Program-made: the position numbers and the translations under genes
The notes under the pieces: model-generated
What the model was told of the DNA's origin: nothing
Seen by the model: the letters and a program-made list of their open reading frames with translations, nothing else
Database searches by the model: none
Part shown: in pieces, positions 44,861 to 55,244 of the stretch
How the letters are laid out: each line of letters opens with the position of its first letter
How positions within the stretch are numbered: the stretch's first letter is position 1
Source of the DNA: Odiellus spinosus
Taxonomy: Eukaryota; Arthropoda; Arachnida; Opiliones; Phalangiidae
Reading direction: 5' to 3'
Assembly: GCA_963920705.1 (NCBI GenBank)
Contig: OY987226.1
Coordinates: 19,005,600 to 19,069,599 of the forward strand
Length of the DNA stretch: 64,000 nt

Positions 44861-46359
44861 GGTAATGTCAAGATAATTTTTCAAAATGTAGGATTATACA
44901 GGTTTTATAGGATAATATGGGACCAAAATAAAGGTTTTTATAGGATAAATTTCAGCAAAAATACCCTTTATATTTAATTTTCCAGTTATAAGGGAGCTAT
45001 ATTCATCGCAAGAGCAATAGCCAAGGCTCAGTTGGATATTGATACAGATCGCCTGAAACCGTTAAGAGCTTGGTTGAGCTCCCGCACCCCTTCTGGTTGC
45101 TTCGTCTCTATTATGAGAAGCAATATACAAATCTTATAGCTAATAATATTGGTCTGTTTATGCAAAATATTCAAGATTTGACGGCGAAGAAATATTATTT
45201 GATCCCAAAATATATATTAACCCAAAATTAAATTTATATAACGAATAAATAATTAATACCAGCTAGTTTAACTATAATTTAACAAACATTTCTGTTGATT
45301 CAAGCACCATTTCACAGAGCAACTCTCGGATTGGCATCAACAATCGAGTCTTTTTGAAATAAATCTGTAATTTCTCCGCGGCATAGATAATTACCCTCTC
45401 AAATTAAAATCACTAGCGGACAGTAAAAAAAAAAAACATCCAAAATCCCATAAGATCCTAAACCATCGTTAAAAATCAATGATGATTCAAAGTTGGATTT
45501 TTATACAAGCTTGCGCTTTGGTATGTAGCGACGGTCCCCACGTGTGTCCAGCGATACCCTACCCTATATAACCAGTAATAATCTCCCGTGGCGGTTCTCC
45601 CTCCGTGGCCACCAGGCAAAAGGGATCCCCCCCCCCCTGTTGTAACCGTGCAAACTCCTCAACAGGTAGAAAAGATACGGAATGATGGGCTGCGAAAAAT
45701 ATTTTTGAATAAAGGATTCCGGAGGGGGGGGGGAGAGAAAAGGGCGAATCAGAGCGAGGTGCGCTCGTATTTATAAGGAAACCACTTCCCGTGGTCCAAA
45801 CAGAAAATACGATCGTAAAATGGTCACGAATGGCCAACGACCAGCCTCCGATAAAAGCGGAAAAAAATGGCTAATCTATTAACCCTTTGACGAGCCCCTT
45901 ATACACTGCAGATGCCTAACCCTTTTTCAGGTACATGTATACATTTGTTCATCTCGAATTCTCGATAGTTCGGGCTGCAAACTCTAAATCTAGATAGAAC
46001 TGGACAAAATGTTTCAAGTCTTTTATAGAATAACGAAAGAAATCGACTTTGCCATTGTGTAAAATATCGTCCAAATGGGAAAATGTCAACAGAATTTCAG
46101 ATTTCAGTAACAGTGAATCTTTAAGTTAGATATCAATTAAAAAAATACTCAAAACCTAGTTTCTGTTCAAAACGTTTAAAAGGCTTAGCAAATATTATCA
46201 GTGAGAAGCGAATGATTTCATGACGAGTTTAAATGTTTTTTCGCGCTTAGATTTAATTATTTTGCCCGAGGTTTAGTTATTTATCAGAGAAAACTCCTCC
46301 AATTTCCAAAATAACAGTCATTCGTGACTATGCCGCGTATTCTTGCAGCTCCAGTTTGA
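44861..46359. other. Unique DNA, no gene seen
   Basis: G/C homopolymers lie near 45627 and 45725. A TTTTTCAG|GTACAT context near 45923 looks like both acceptor and donor without an exon. No gene. Confidence 0.4.
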
Positions 46360-46972
46360 AGTGAGAATGCAATTGCCAGACAACTTGTGATTTTTCTATC
46401 GATTCCTTATCTAGCTAGGCCTAATCGACTATTAGGAGGCTTCAGAGGAATTTGATAATTAATCCACTATAAGTAGGCTTAACCGGGAATTCTCACTGTT
46501 AACTATCAAGTCTCCGGCCAATCACTCGAGTAGGGCGCTTTATATTACGACCGTTCAAACAATGAGATGGGAATAGATTTCCTAATTGATATCCAACTAG
46601 ATTATAAACCATTTTAACCATTTATACAGAGAAAAGCGGGGTTTCACGCGCCAATCACTATCATCGCTTGTCATTTATCTTATTATTAGTAGGTGATAAA
46701 GTTTACCATTTGAAAAAACTTTGTCCGTGAGATGAAATTATCGGGAAATGAAAAAGCAACTTTTGTTTTCAAACTTTAGTCTTTTAGGCTCGTGCATTTG
46801 CTCGTTAACGCCAAGATATCAAAATCTTTACGGTTCCTCGTTAAGCCTTCTTGTACTATAAGTTAAAAATTGATTTCTAGCTCAAAATTTGTTTATAATT
46901 TGACTTTTCTAACGTATTATTCCTATATTATAAAGCATAAAGAATCTCTAGTTGCGGGACTGCATTCTCCCC
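46360..46972. mobile_element. MITE family B, copy B6 (diverged)
   Basis: The left end is TTGA then AGTGAGAATGCAATTG. The right end is GGGACTGCATTCTCCCC then TTAA. The subterminal TCGATTCCTTATC is kept, but the inner palindrome is largely replaced by unrelated sequence. It is an old copy or a related subfamily. Confidence 0.6.
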
Positions 46973-47458
46973 TTAAAATATTCGAGAATAATATTTATTT
47001 AAATTAGGAAAATATGTAAAAATATGTTTGGTTCAATTATGGGCATAGTTATTATCGCTTATAAAATGTGCCGTGGTTGAGTGAAAAACAAGTTTCGTCT
47101 CGACTTAATAAAGTCATTATCGCTTCCCCTTGCCTAAATAATAAGAAGTTCACGGGGGAAATTACCGCCATATGAAAAAAAAGTAAAATTGGCCGCGCAG
47201 CCTATAATATATACCTAGCTATGAAATTATTACTTTATTAAGACCCGAAATGCGCGGTGAATGAGGCTAGGAGATTGGGGTGGGGCGGAGGGGGGTTATA
47301 ACCACGACTACCAATAAGAAATCAAGCTCATGCACGGCTCAAAATGATGAGACCTTTATACACGTATCGCGCTTGTTCACTTATATCACGCAGCGAGAAC
47401 AGAATATTTTTTTATTTGATTTTATTTTTGGCCGGTGAACCCGGCCCCTCGTCCTCAG
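46973..47458. other. Unique DNA
   Basis: No gene is supported upstream of the exon candidate. A G-rich patch lies at 47.28 kb. Confidence 0.35.
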
Positions 47459-47526
47459 TGGTAATCACCGAAAAGACACAATCAAAGTACAAGTATCATC
47501 CAGCAGGGGGGGAAAATACATTTCAG
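47459..47526 (+). CDS. Possible internal exon (weak)
   Basis: The segment lies between CCCTCGTCCTCAG (acceptor-like) and TTTCAG|GTAAAT (donor-like), 68 bp long. One frame is open throughout, giving VITEKTQSKYKYHP followed by AGGENTFQ. The peptide looks like ordinary soluble protein but is not recognised. The frame is also open upstream for 38 codons, so the acceptor could lie elsewhere. About 38 bp downstream another acceptor-like CTAACCAG occurs, but the frame stops five codons later. No connection to the other exon candidates can be shown. Confidence 0.2.
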
Positions 47527-47836
47527 GTAAATTAAATTATTATTTATTTCTTCACTAACCAGTTTAAAGTTTTAAAGTAAACACGCAACCTGACTCGATT
47601 CGGGCTTTGTCGAGTTGACCTCGCACCAAGTTCGCAAATTTCATAAACCAAAGCCTTCTATAATTTATCAAAGCCAGGGCACACTCCTGCAGCAGGAGGG
47701 GACTTGCGCTTCTATAGGATTAACATTTTTTCTCGACCGGTGGCGGGATCATTCAACGATTTTACAAACACGTCTTTCCGGTTGCCGTGCCTACCAGACG
47801 AGGGAGATGTTACTACGTCGGGTTGCCAAGATAATA
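47527..47836. other. Unique DNA
   Basis: An 80-codon open stretch from 47615 runs into the A2 transposon and has no recognised motif, so it is not called a gene. Confidence 0.35.
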
Positions 47837-48025
47837 CCCTTTTCAGAGGAGGCGTAATTAGACAGTTTAATCAGATTTAACAGTTTAATCGCAATTAACC
47901 GATGTTTAATCGCAATTAACCGATGTTTAATCGCAATTAACCGAGGTTTATTGAACTGACAAGGCTATATAAACCTCAGTTAAATCTGATTAAACCACGT
48001 CTAATTACTCCTCGTCTGAAGAGGG
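47837..48025. mobile_element. MITE family A, copy A2, with internal 21-bp triplication
   Basis: Flanked by TA on both sides. The ends are CCCTTTTCAGAGGAGGCGTA and CTCGTCTGAAGAGGG. Within the left arm, TTTAATCGCAATTAACCG recurs three times at 21-bp spacing (about 47883-47945), which makes this copy 189 bp instead of 119-131. Confidence 0.85.
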
Positions 48026-48975
48026 TATAGCGGGAGAGACCCGTCTGCAAAATCTTTAGTTGATCGCGCCTCTATAGTGGAAAATTGTCGAACTAAATTA
48101 CCCCCTTTGGACTTTTTTTAGATGTGCATAAACGCAAAAATAAATATCATTATAAAATGAATTCATCTTTTTGAAATGATGCTTTGTCGAATTCTAAGTA
48201 AATTTGAAATATATTTCTTTTATTTTCCATATTTCTAAGAACGCGAATTTTCTTATCCATGTTTATACGTTTTAATTCGAGTAACTTGTTAATAGGTAAA
48301 GCTTCAAACGTTTACCTTTGGATATCCCCAACACCCATTTAATTTTTATCCAAATTTAAGAATTCTTTAGTCACAAACACTCAATCTCAAAAATAAAATA
48401 TCTGAATAACAGAATATAAATCCGATTCCGAGCACGAATTAAAATTACAATTTCCCTTTATCAGTCGGCGGACTACAGTGTTAGTAGTCCTTTAAGAAGG
48501 CGGGTTGTCTTAAAAAATGAGATTTTGCTTTTTTGGGGAGGAATAGCGCGATAGTGTATAGTGGGCTCATAAATCATGTTTCGCTTAAAAATGCTTTCTC
48601 GGCCCACAAAAGAAATTTTAGCCCCGCGCGTGTATAGACGAGCTAGAGCTACACATTCGTGTTGTATTCGCGATCATTTTTTAGCCACTATGTTTCGAGA
48701 TTTGACGGGCGGGCTTATATAGTGATGGCCACGTATCTAGAGGTTGCAGTTTCAGGCCACGATTGCCACCCACCGTATATCTGCGTGGATAACTAATAAT
48801 TCTAAGACCCGACCGCTCAGCCTCTCCTTCTCCCCCCTCCCCGCGCTCTTAAGTACTTAACGCGAAAGATAGGCCTCCGAAGACTTTCATCTTGGAGGAA
48901 TAATGTAAAAGAATATTAGACTGCTTCTGAGTTTTGATATAAATTGACGGTACCCTCGAGTCGTACGCTATAATA
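48026..48975. other. Unique DNA, no gene seen
   Basis: No coding, RNA or repeat signal was recognised between the two A elements. Confidence 0.4.
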
Positions 48976-49106
48976 CTTTCTTCAGAAGAGGCGTAATTAG
49001 CCGGTTTAATCAGGTTTAACCGAGGTTTACAAGCCTCAGAATCAGTTCAATAAACCTCAGTTAAATCTGACTAAACCTCGGTTAATTATGCCTCGTCTTA
49101 AGAGGG
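48976..49106. mobile_element. MITE family A, copy A3
   Basis: A 131-bp copy. The left end is CTTTCTTCAGAAGAGGCGTA after TA. The right end is TGCCTCGTCTTAAGAGGG followed by CA, a decayed TA. The inner arms GTTTAATCAGGTTTAACC and GTTAAATCTGACTAAACC pair. Confidence 0.8.
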
Positions 49107-49800
49107 CATAACGCTCATTTGTCAGGCCAGCCTGTTTCGAGGTACTAACCACTTCCCTTTAATTTGTACAGTGATTTTGCCTTTGCTAGTACTAAATGCG
49201 TAATCAGTTACGTTATCACTCGACTTCGCTTTCCAACTTTTTACAGGGGTACAAGACTTTGGTAAAAACTTTAAAAGGTTATTTTTAATTTATATTGAGT
49301 GTTAAAATATATGGTTAAAAACCGTATAAAAACTCGCGAACTTGTTCTCGGTAATTTACAGTTAATTATCGAAATCGTGAACTAGACTATAGCTAATTAG
49401 CCTAATTCCTTTCGACGAAATAGTAACACTCGTTCATCCCTCCAGCTCATTCCTCCAAGATCTAGCCTTCCGCCTCGTTTGAATAGTAAAGTTTGATGAA
49501 GCCGGGTTAAGACAGCTTTGGATTAGATTTAGTTCGGATAGCGTATCCTCGAATCCACAACCCCAATTTGCTACAAATTCAATCAGTATTTGTATTTTAA
49601 AAATAAAGCCTCGACTTTTTGCGACTAAATTTTTCTCCGCGGAACATAGTACGTATGTATATTGCCTCCGCCGTAACTTTCCAGTACCGAGTATTGTAAT
49701 TTGAACTACATTTTTGGTATACGATTCGAAACCTATACAGTATTGTAAAAAATTATACTCTGTAATAGTTAAATTCAAAAAGGTCTATATATTGGCTTGA
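49107..49800. other. Unique DNA, no gene seen
   Basis: A 114-codon minus-strand open stretch (49434-49778) has no motif, splice context or composition shift to support it. An isolated CTTCCCTTTAA near 49157 resembles a Kolobok right end without a partner. Confidence 0.4.
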
Positions 49801-50030
49801 TTTTACCACTATTCCCGTGATATTTACCGTAATTTTATCTCTAATCCGTGATATTTTTAATAATATTATCTCTAATCCGTGATATTTTTCGTAATTTTAC
49901 CACTATTCCGTGATATTTTCCGTAATTTTGACACTATTCCATATTTTTCTTAGTTTTATCACTATTTCGTGATCTTTCTCGTAATTTTATCACTATTCTA
50001 TGATATTTTTCGTAATTTTACCACTATTAC
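49801..50030. repeat. Tandem repeat of about 31 bp (family K), 7 units
   Basis: Units combine CCGTGATATTTT, CGTAATTTTA and CCACTATT. Units near 49840-49880 carry TCTCTAATCC instead. More degenerate traces of the same words continue to about 50290. Confidence 0.8.
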
Positions 50031-51332
50031 ATTACATGACAATTTTTACACGAAATATATAAATATATAGGCATACTATATTTCAAAGATTATTTCATAT
50101 TTTTCCAATTTCCACTATATTTCGTGCTTTTTGCGCAAGTTTTCTAATTTCAACAAATATATTTATTTCATATTTCGCAAATTTCCATGACGATATTTTG
50201 TGGAAATTTTCAATGACTGTTCCGTGAATTCTGTTGAATTGTTACACATACGATTTCCGGTGAATTCTGCTCTTGATTTTATATGGTAGTTAACATTTCT
50301 AACTAGTTTTGGAGCTGTAATACCAATATACGATCCCATTTGCTTATCGTATACTTATATATAGTATAATAGTTAAATATTTTGATTTTCTTTTAGCATC
50401 GCGACCAGTTGTAAACTAGGGTTGTTCTTCGTATAAATTAAAAGCGAATGTCGCGGTTGATATTTGGTGTTTTTTCCTCGCGCCATTAACTTTCGCTAGT
50501 ACATGCCGCGCCCATTGATTCGAGGTGGTACTTTTTCCACTATCATATATATGGGCCTCCCGTCAAATAATATTTCATTTTTGAATTTCCTCCGAAGCTT
50601 CTCTGTTAGTTGCTGGCTCTTTCTTTCTTTAGAGTTCTTTCTTTTTCGTTATTTTGTTAATAAGGGAAACGATGGAATAGTCATGCACGCTGACACCACA
50701 AACATTCATTTCACATTCGCGGCTATAATTCACGAACTATTTTCCCCCAATTTGCGCAGGGTCCGTTTACTGGGGTTGGGACAATATAATGAGCTTAAAC
50801 AAAGCGATTTTAACATCCCCCGTGGACAGATTCACAAACAGACGTACTTTTATTGAATATAGACGAATTTGAAGAGGAACTTGCAGGGGCAGCGTGCCAT
50901 TGGGGTATACTCTTTTCGCGCCGATCTGTTAAGAGATGTCGCTATCGTAGTTCCCATTCTGATCCTATTCTGATTGGCTAAGCTATGACGGGGGAAACAA
51001 ACTAGGACGTAACCCCTCCCTCGCGCTTCGAGACTTCACGCGTTTCCTATAGCAACGGGTGTAATACATGGATAGGTACGAGAGCGAGATCCTAGAGTGA
51101 GGCGCAGGCGCGCCATCTATTGTGATAATTTATCATTATATTTGTACCCCATTGGCCGTAGTCCCTGGAAGTCGGTTTATGAATATGGAAATCGTCACTT
51201 CTATTTTTTATTTTATTTTAGATCGGTATATCAAAATTTACCGAATTTTAAACAAATTGTAAAAAATTTCGAAGGTTTAACCAAAATTTTCATAGAAATA
51301 TCATCTATTTATAGTTTTCACTAAAGGGCTTA
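50031..51332. other. Unique DNA, no gene seen
   Basis: A 117-codon plus-strand open stretch at 50503-50856 was examined. It mixes a hydrophobic patch with a basic tail, shows no family motif and is left uncalled. Confidence 0.35.
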
Positions 51333-51554
51333 ATGCTGTTCCCAAAGTGTTGCCAGCCAGTTGCTGAGAGAAAGGTTAGCAGTTCAGTTTTGGAACTGAT
51401 CTGTTCTGAATTGTACTCACAAGCTGCTGGCAACCCTGCAATGAAAGGAAAGCTGGAAAAGAGCGGTGGAATTTTCTTTTGCCCCTTTATCAAAAACTAT
51501 GCATTCTACGACATTTTGATCCCTTCTAAAGTTGGGACTACAAAAATGGACTAG
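51333..51554 (+). CDS. Possible coding segment, 73 codons, unidentified
   Basis: A frame from ATG to TAG reads like real coding DNA: balanced codon use, few AT-only stretches, and a GC level clearly above the flanks. It is followed within 10 bp by AATAAA. The peptide starts MLFPKCCQPVAERK, passes through LELICSELYSQAAGN and GKLEKSGGIFFCPF, and ends SKVGTTKMD. No signal peptide or known domain was recognised. It stays open seven codons upstream of the ATG, so it could be the 3' part of a larger spliced gene, a retrocopied fragment, or a small single-exon gene. A 9-bp inverted repeat (GTTGCCAGC and GCTGGCAAC) lies within it, so a structured RNA is a further alternative. Confidence 0.3.
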   Translation: MLFPKCCQPVAERKVSSSVLELICSELYSQAAGNPAMKGKLEKSGGIFFCPFIKNYAFYDILIPSKVGTTKMD

Positions 51555-51559
51555 CTTCC

Positions 51560-51570
51560 AATAAAAATCG
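51560..51570 (+). promoter_or_regulatory. Possible polyadenylation signal
   Basis: AATAAA a few bases after the stop of the 73-codon frame. It is supportive only if that frame is real. Confidence 0.25.
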
Positions 51571-52486
51571 ATTGTAAAAATAATTATAATTTTTTATTAC
51601 AATTAGCCAGCGGCAAATTAAATTTTGCAGAATCTGGAAAATTTAAATTGTCATTTTTAAATTACTCGCGAATACACCGTATATTTAGATTTAGATAAAA
51701 AAGGGCTTAAAGTTAATATTAGCCTTTAAGGTTTAGGAAATAAAAAAATTAAAAAAATGAGCAGCAAATTAAATTTTATAATTTGGAAAGCGCGGCGGAG
51801 GTTAAAAAAAAAAAAAAAGAAATAATTAATTTGGAGCAATTTGGAAAGTCCACGTTCCTCATCGCCCGCCCACCCATCCATCCCGGTATAAAGAAAGAAA
51901 CGCAGCCGGCAAAGATAGTTCTAAGCGCGTACGAGCGATTTAAGAAATGCTAGAAATTATTTTCCACCTTAGCTAAGCATTTTGCCGTCAAAAAAGGAAT
52001 CAACCCGCCAGTTCTAGAAAAATCCTTACCGTTAGTATATCTCCTCATTAAATACCCGGTACACTCTTAAATCTATTAATACCAAGCCTAAATACTGATC
52101 ATTTCTAGTTTAGATTATATTGAGGCAGAAAAGGGGGATAAAGTACTTATTAGGGCTATCAGGTTAAAACGTCGCGAGCGCCATCGGTTGTCATAGAAAC
52201 GGAAACTCAGCCATCCTTGATGAGTCATTATAATGCGCGAGGCGTTGCGTCCCTCCTCCCCCTTTTACATACACCTCAAGCGCGCGCCTCGACAAATTAG
52301 TAAAGATTTTGGCGCGCTTTTTTTCCATTTTACCCCCTTTTTCCCGCCTATTTCCGCGCGCCCGGCAAAAACGTCCGTAGCGCGGCGCGTGATATATACA
52401 CCTTACATCCACCTCGAGACATTCAATAAAGTCAAAGGCGAGTAGGGAATAAACGCCTTAACCCGGGTTAATCACCTTCGCCATAA
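51571..52486. other. Unique AT-rich DNA
   Basis: An A run lies near 51806. Overlapping opposite-strand frames at 52191-52445 are not supported. Confidence 0.4.
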
Positions 52487-52705
52487 TATCCTTTAATTAG
52501 CTTTGATTAGATGGATGCAATATATTTTTATCCACGTCGCGTGATCGAATAGAGTCAATGGCGCGTGAGACCCGGTTTTCTAATCCAGACGCTGGTACCT
52601 AGATATTCTCATTCCTTAATATTCCTTAATTGACTTTGATTGGATGGATGGAATATTTTTATCCACGTCTCGTGATCGAATAGAGTTTAAAGGCGCAATG
52701 GGTTT
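52487..52705. repeat. Diverged tandem duplication of about 127 bp
   Basis: CTTTGATTAGATGGATG with TTTTTATCCACGTCGCGTG and GATCGAATAGAGT at about 52501 recurs as CTTTGATTGGATGGATG with TTTTTATCCACGTCTCGTG and GATCGAATAGAGT at about 52632. Confidence 0.75.
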
Positions 52706-53018
52706 CTAACGCATCCACTAAACAGGGTTTTGTTTCATTCCCAATAGAGGGCTTTATTAACGGGGTTTGAGTGGATTGTCGTAGGCGGCGTTTAACGCGC
52801 GGGCAGGCGTCTTTTTAATGAGGCTGCGAAATGAAGGGAGCTCGAATAATTTCGATTGGCATTGGCTCGGAAAAATGGCAGAGCATTCTAGAATTTTTCC
52901 GAGCAAATTAAATTCGTTCTTATTTTACGAGGAGATGTATATATACGTAAGAGTATAGACAGAGTATAAATGGTGGGAGGGAGATGAACCCCCCAAAATT
53001 AGAAGCTATACTATTTAA
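52706..53018. other. Unique DNA
   Basis: Nothing recognised before the H2 element. Confidence 0.4.
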
Positions 53019-53673
53019 AGGGTGACACGCATAACTACATTAAAAAAACCAAACCAGATTTTTTTGCTCAAAAGATAAGAGCAGAAAATAACAAACATCA
53101 AACGATTTACAATGTCCGCACATGCGTACGTCCGTAACCTTTTTCAGAATGTCCCAATAGTTGCTATCATAAAAGAGGAGGAGCTTACTTAGGGCATGTT
53201 GCCGTACGTCGACGTCATCATCTACGTCATAGCTTGTAAGGCTCATAGAGCTCGTGATCAATGAGCATTTCTTAACCTTATTTCTTCTATATCCAGGTGT
53301 CAGCTCTCAAGGTCGGGTCTCTTCTGAGTGACTTCTGAGCCCTCTGACCCCTAGCTTTTTGTGAAAACGGAAATAACTGCCCTGTATAGCTTTATCGCCA
53401 CGTGATTTCGTGACGTAGTTAGCAACATTCGAACAAAATGTCACACCCACAAGTTAATATCAACTATAAGTTCAAGAAAAGGTCTAATGAGGTCTAGAAA
53501 ATTCTTGAACTCCATGCATTTCATTCTTTTATAAAATTTCTAAAAGTAAAAATTAATTCCTCTTTTCGAGAAAACGGTTGAATATTTTTGAGTGAAATAT
53601 TGTATAGCCACTTTTTAGATCACACTACACACATGTCAATATGTTAGGACGGAAGTTATCAGCGTGTCACACT
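53019..53673 (+). mobile_element. Family H, copy H2, with TTAA target and inverted ends
   Basis: A 655-bp element between TTAA (53015-53018) and TTAA (53674-53677). The left end is AGGGTGACACGC and the right end GCGTGTCACACT is its inverted partner with one mismatch. A TTAA target with a TTAAAG start is again Kolobok-like. The middle (about 53150-53450) matches H1 in reverse. A 73-codon minus-strand open stretch at 53040-53261 is not recognised and is not shared with H1. Confidence 0.65.
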
Positions 53674-54100
53674 TTAAAGTTCCCCTACTCCTCCAGTCAG
53701 TTCTCCTTTACACTAAAATCTTTTTTTTTAAATCACACGGAATCTTTATTTTTTTCCTTCTCATTTAGCGCGGTCGTTGATAAAACTTTACCCTGCATGT
53801 GATGTATGTATGTATGCATCCATGTATGCGCGCGTATATGATCATAACGAATTCAATTTATTCCGAGAAAAAAGGAAAAGTCGCTTTTAGAAGCTTTTTA
53901 TTTATTTTTTTTTTTTTTTGGTTTAAATTTTACATTAAGGAGAATTTCGAGGAATTAAAGAGAATTTTTTCAGAATTTATATTACGAATTAGAATTCAAA
54001 AAGGTAAAGGTATCTGAACGCACCGAGCGCAGCATGCGTATGCAATTATGTGGAACCTACTATACCGGTTGTATACAGTATATATTTATATATATATAGA
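53674..54100. other. Unique DNA
   Basis: T runs at 53.73 and 53.91 kb and an ATGTATGTATG patch at 53.80 kb. No gene is supported. Confidence 0.4.
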
Positions 54101-54131
54101 AAATCACTTCTTGTCGGGTTGCATTCTCACT
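54101..54131. mobile_element. Family B right-end relic
   Basis: AAATCACTTCTTGTCGGGTT then GCATTCTCACT matches the B terminus with a few changes. It lies about 50 bp from the start of the N satellite. Confidence 0.5.
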
Positions 54132-54159
54132 CTGAACATTACATATTTAGTTTTATTAA

Positions 54160-55244
54160 CCGTTAACTATTATAGTTAACTATTAGTTTGTATATTAGTC
54201 AGTATAAACAATTAGCTATTAGTTTGTATATCAGTCGGTATAAACAATTAACTATTAGTTTATATACCAGTCGGTATAAACAATTAACTATTAGTTTATA
54301 TACCAGTCGGTATAAACAATTAACTATTAGTTTATATACCAGTCGGTATAAACTATTAACTATTAGTTTATATACCAGTCGGTATAAACTATTAACTATT
54401 AGTTTATATACCAGTCGGTATAAACAATTAACTATTAGTTTATATAATAGTCGGTATAAACAATTAACTATTAGTTTGTATATTAGTCGATATAAACAAT
54501 TAACTATTAGTTTATATGTTAGTCGGTATAAACAATTAACTATTAGTTTGTATGTTAGTCGGTATAAACAATTAACTATTAGTTTGTATGTTAGTCGGTA
54601 TAAACAATTAACTATTATTTTGTATGTTAGTCGGTATAAACAATTAACTATTATTTTGTATGTTAGTCGGTATAAACAATTAACTGTTATTTTGTATATT
54701 AGTCGGTATAAACAATTAACTATTTGTATATTAGTCGGTATAAACAATTAACTATTTGTATATTAGTCGGTATAAACAATTAACTATTATTTTGTACGTT
54801 AGTCGATATAAACAATTAACTATTAGTTTGTATGTTAGTCGGTATAAACAATTAACTATTAGTTTGTATGTTAGTCGGTATAAACAATTAACTATTATTT
54901 TGTATATTAGTCGGTATAAACAATTAACTATTATTTTGTACATTAGTCGGTATAAACAATTAACTATTATTTTGTACATTAGTCGGTATAAACAATTAAC
55001 TATTATTTTGTACATTAGTCGGTATAAACAATTAACTATTATTTTGTATATTAGTCGGTATAAACAATTAACTATTATTTTGTATATTAGTCGGTATAAA
55101 CAATTAACTATTATTTTGTATATTAGTCGGTATAAACAATTAACTATTATTTTGTATATTAGTCGGTATAAACAATTAACTATTATTTTGTATATTAGTC
55201 GGTATAAACAATTAACTATTATTTTGTATATTAGTCGGTATTAA
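54160..55244. repeat. 36-bp satellite N, about 29 units
   Basis: The unit is CAATTAACTATTAGTTTGTA followed by TATTAGTCGGTATAAA. Early units have ACCAG in place of ATTAG, and later ones TATTTTG in place of TAGTTTG. Two units near 54715-54770 are 4 bp short. Otherwise the 36-bp period holds from about 54195. Long open frames occur on both strands because 36 is a multiple of three and the unit lacks stops in those frames. They break at the shortened units and are not regarded as genes. The array runs directly into O. Confidence 0.95.

Noticed and set aside
45915-45930. TTTTTCAG|GTACAT
   Set aside because: Acceptor and donor overlap with no exon between them.
49434-49778. 114-codon minus-strand frame
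   Set aside because: Same reasons; AT-rich sequence typical of the surroundings.
50503-50856. 117-codon plus-strand frame
   Set aside because: No recognised motif, no splice or composition support, and its length is within chance for a 64-kb window.
54188-55244. Open frames on both strands of the 36-bp array
   Set aside because: Same periodicity artefact; they break where units are 4 bp short.
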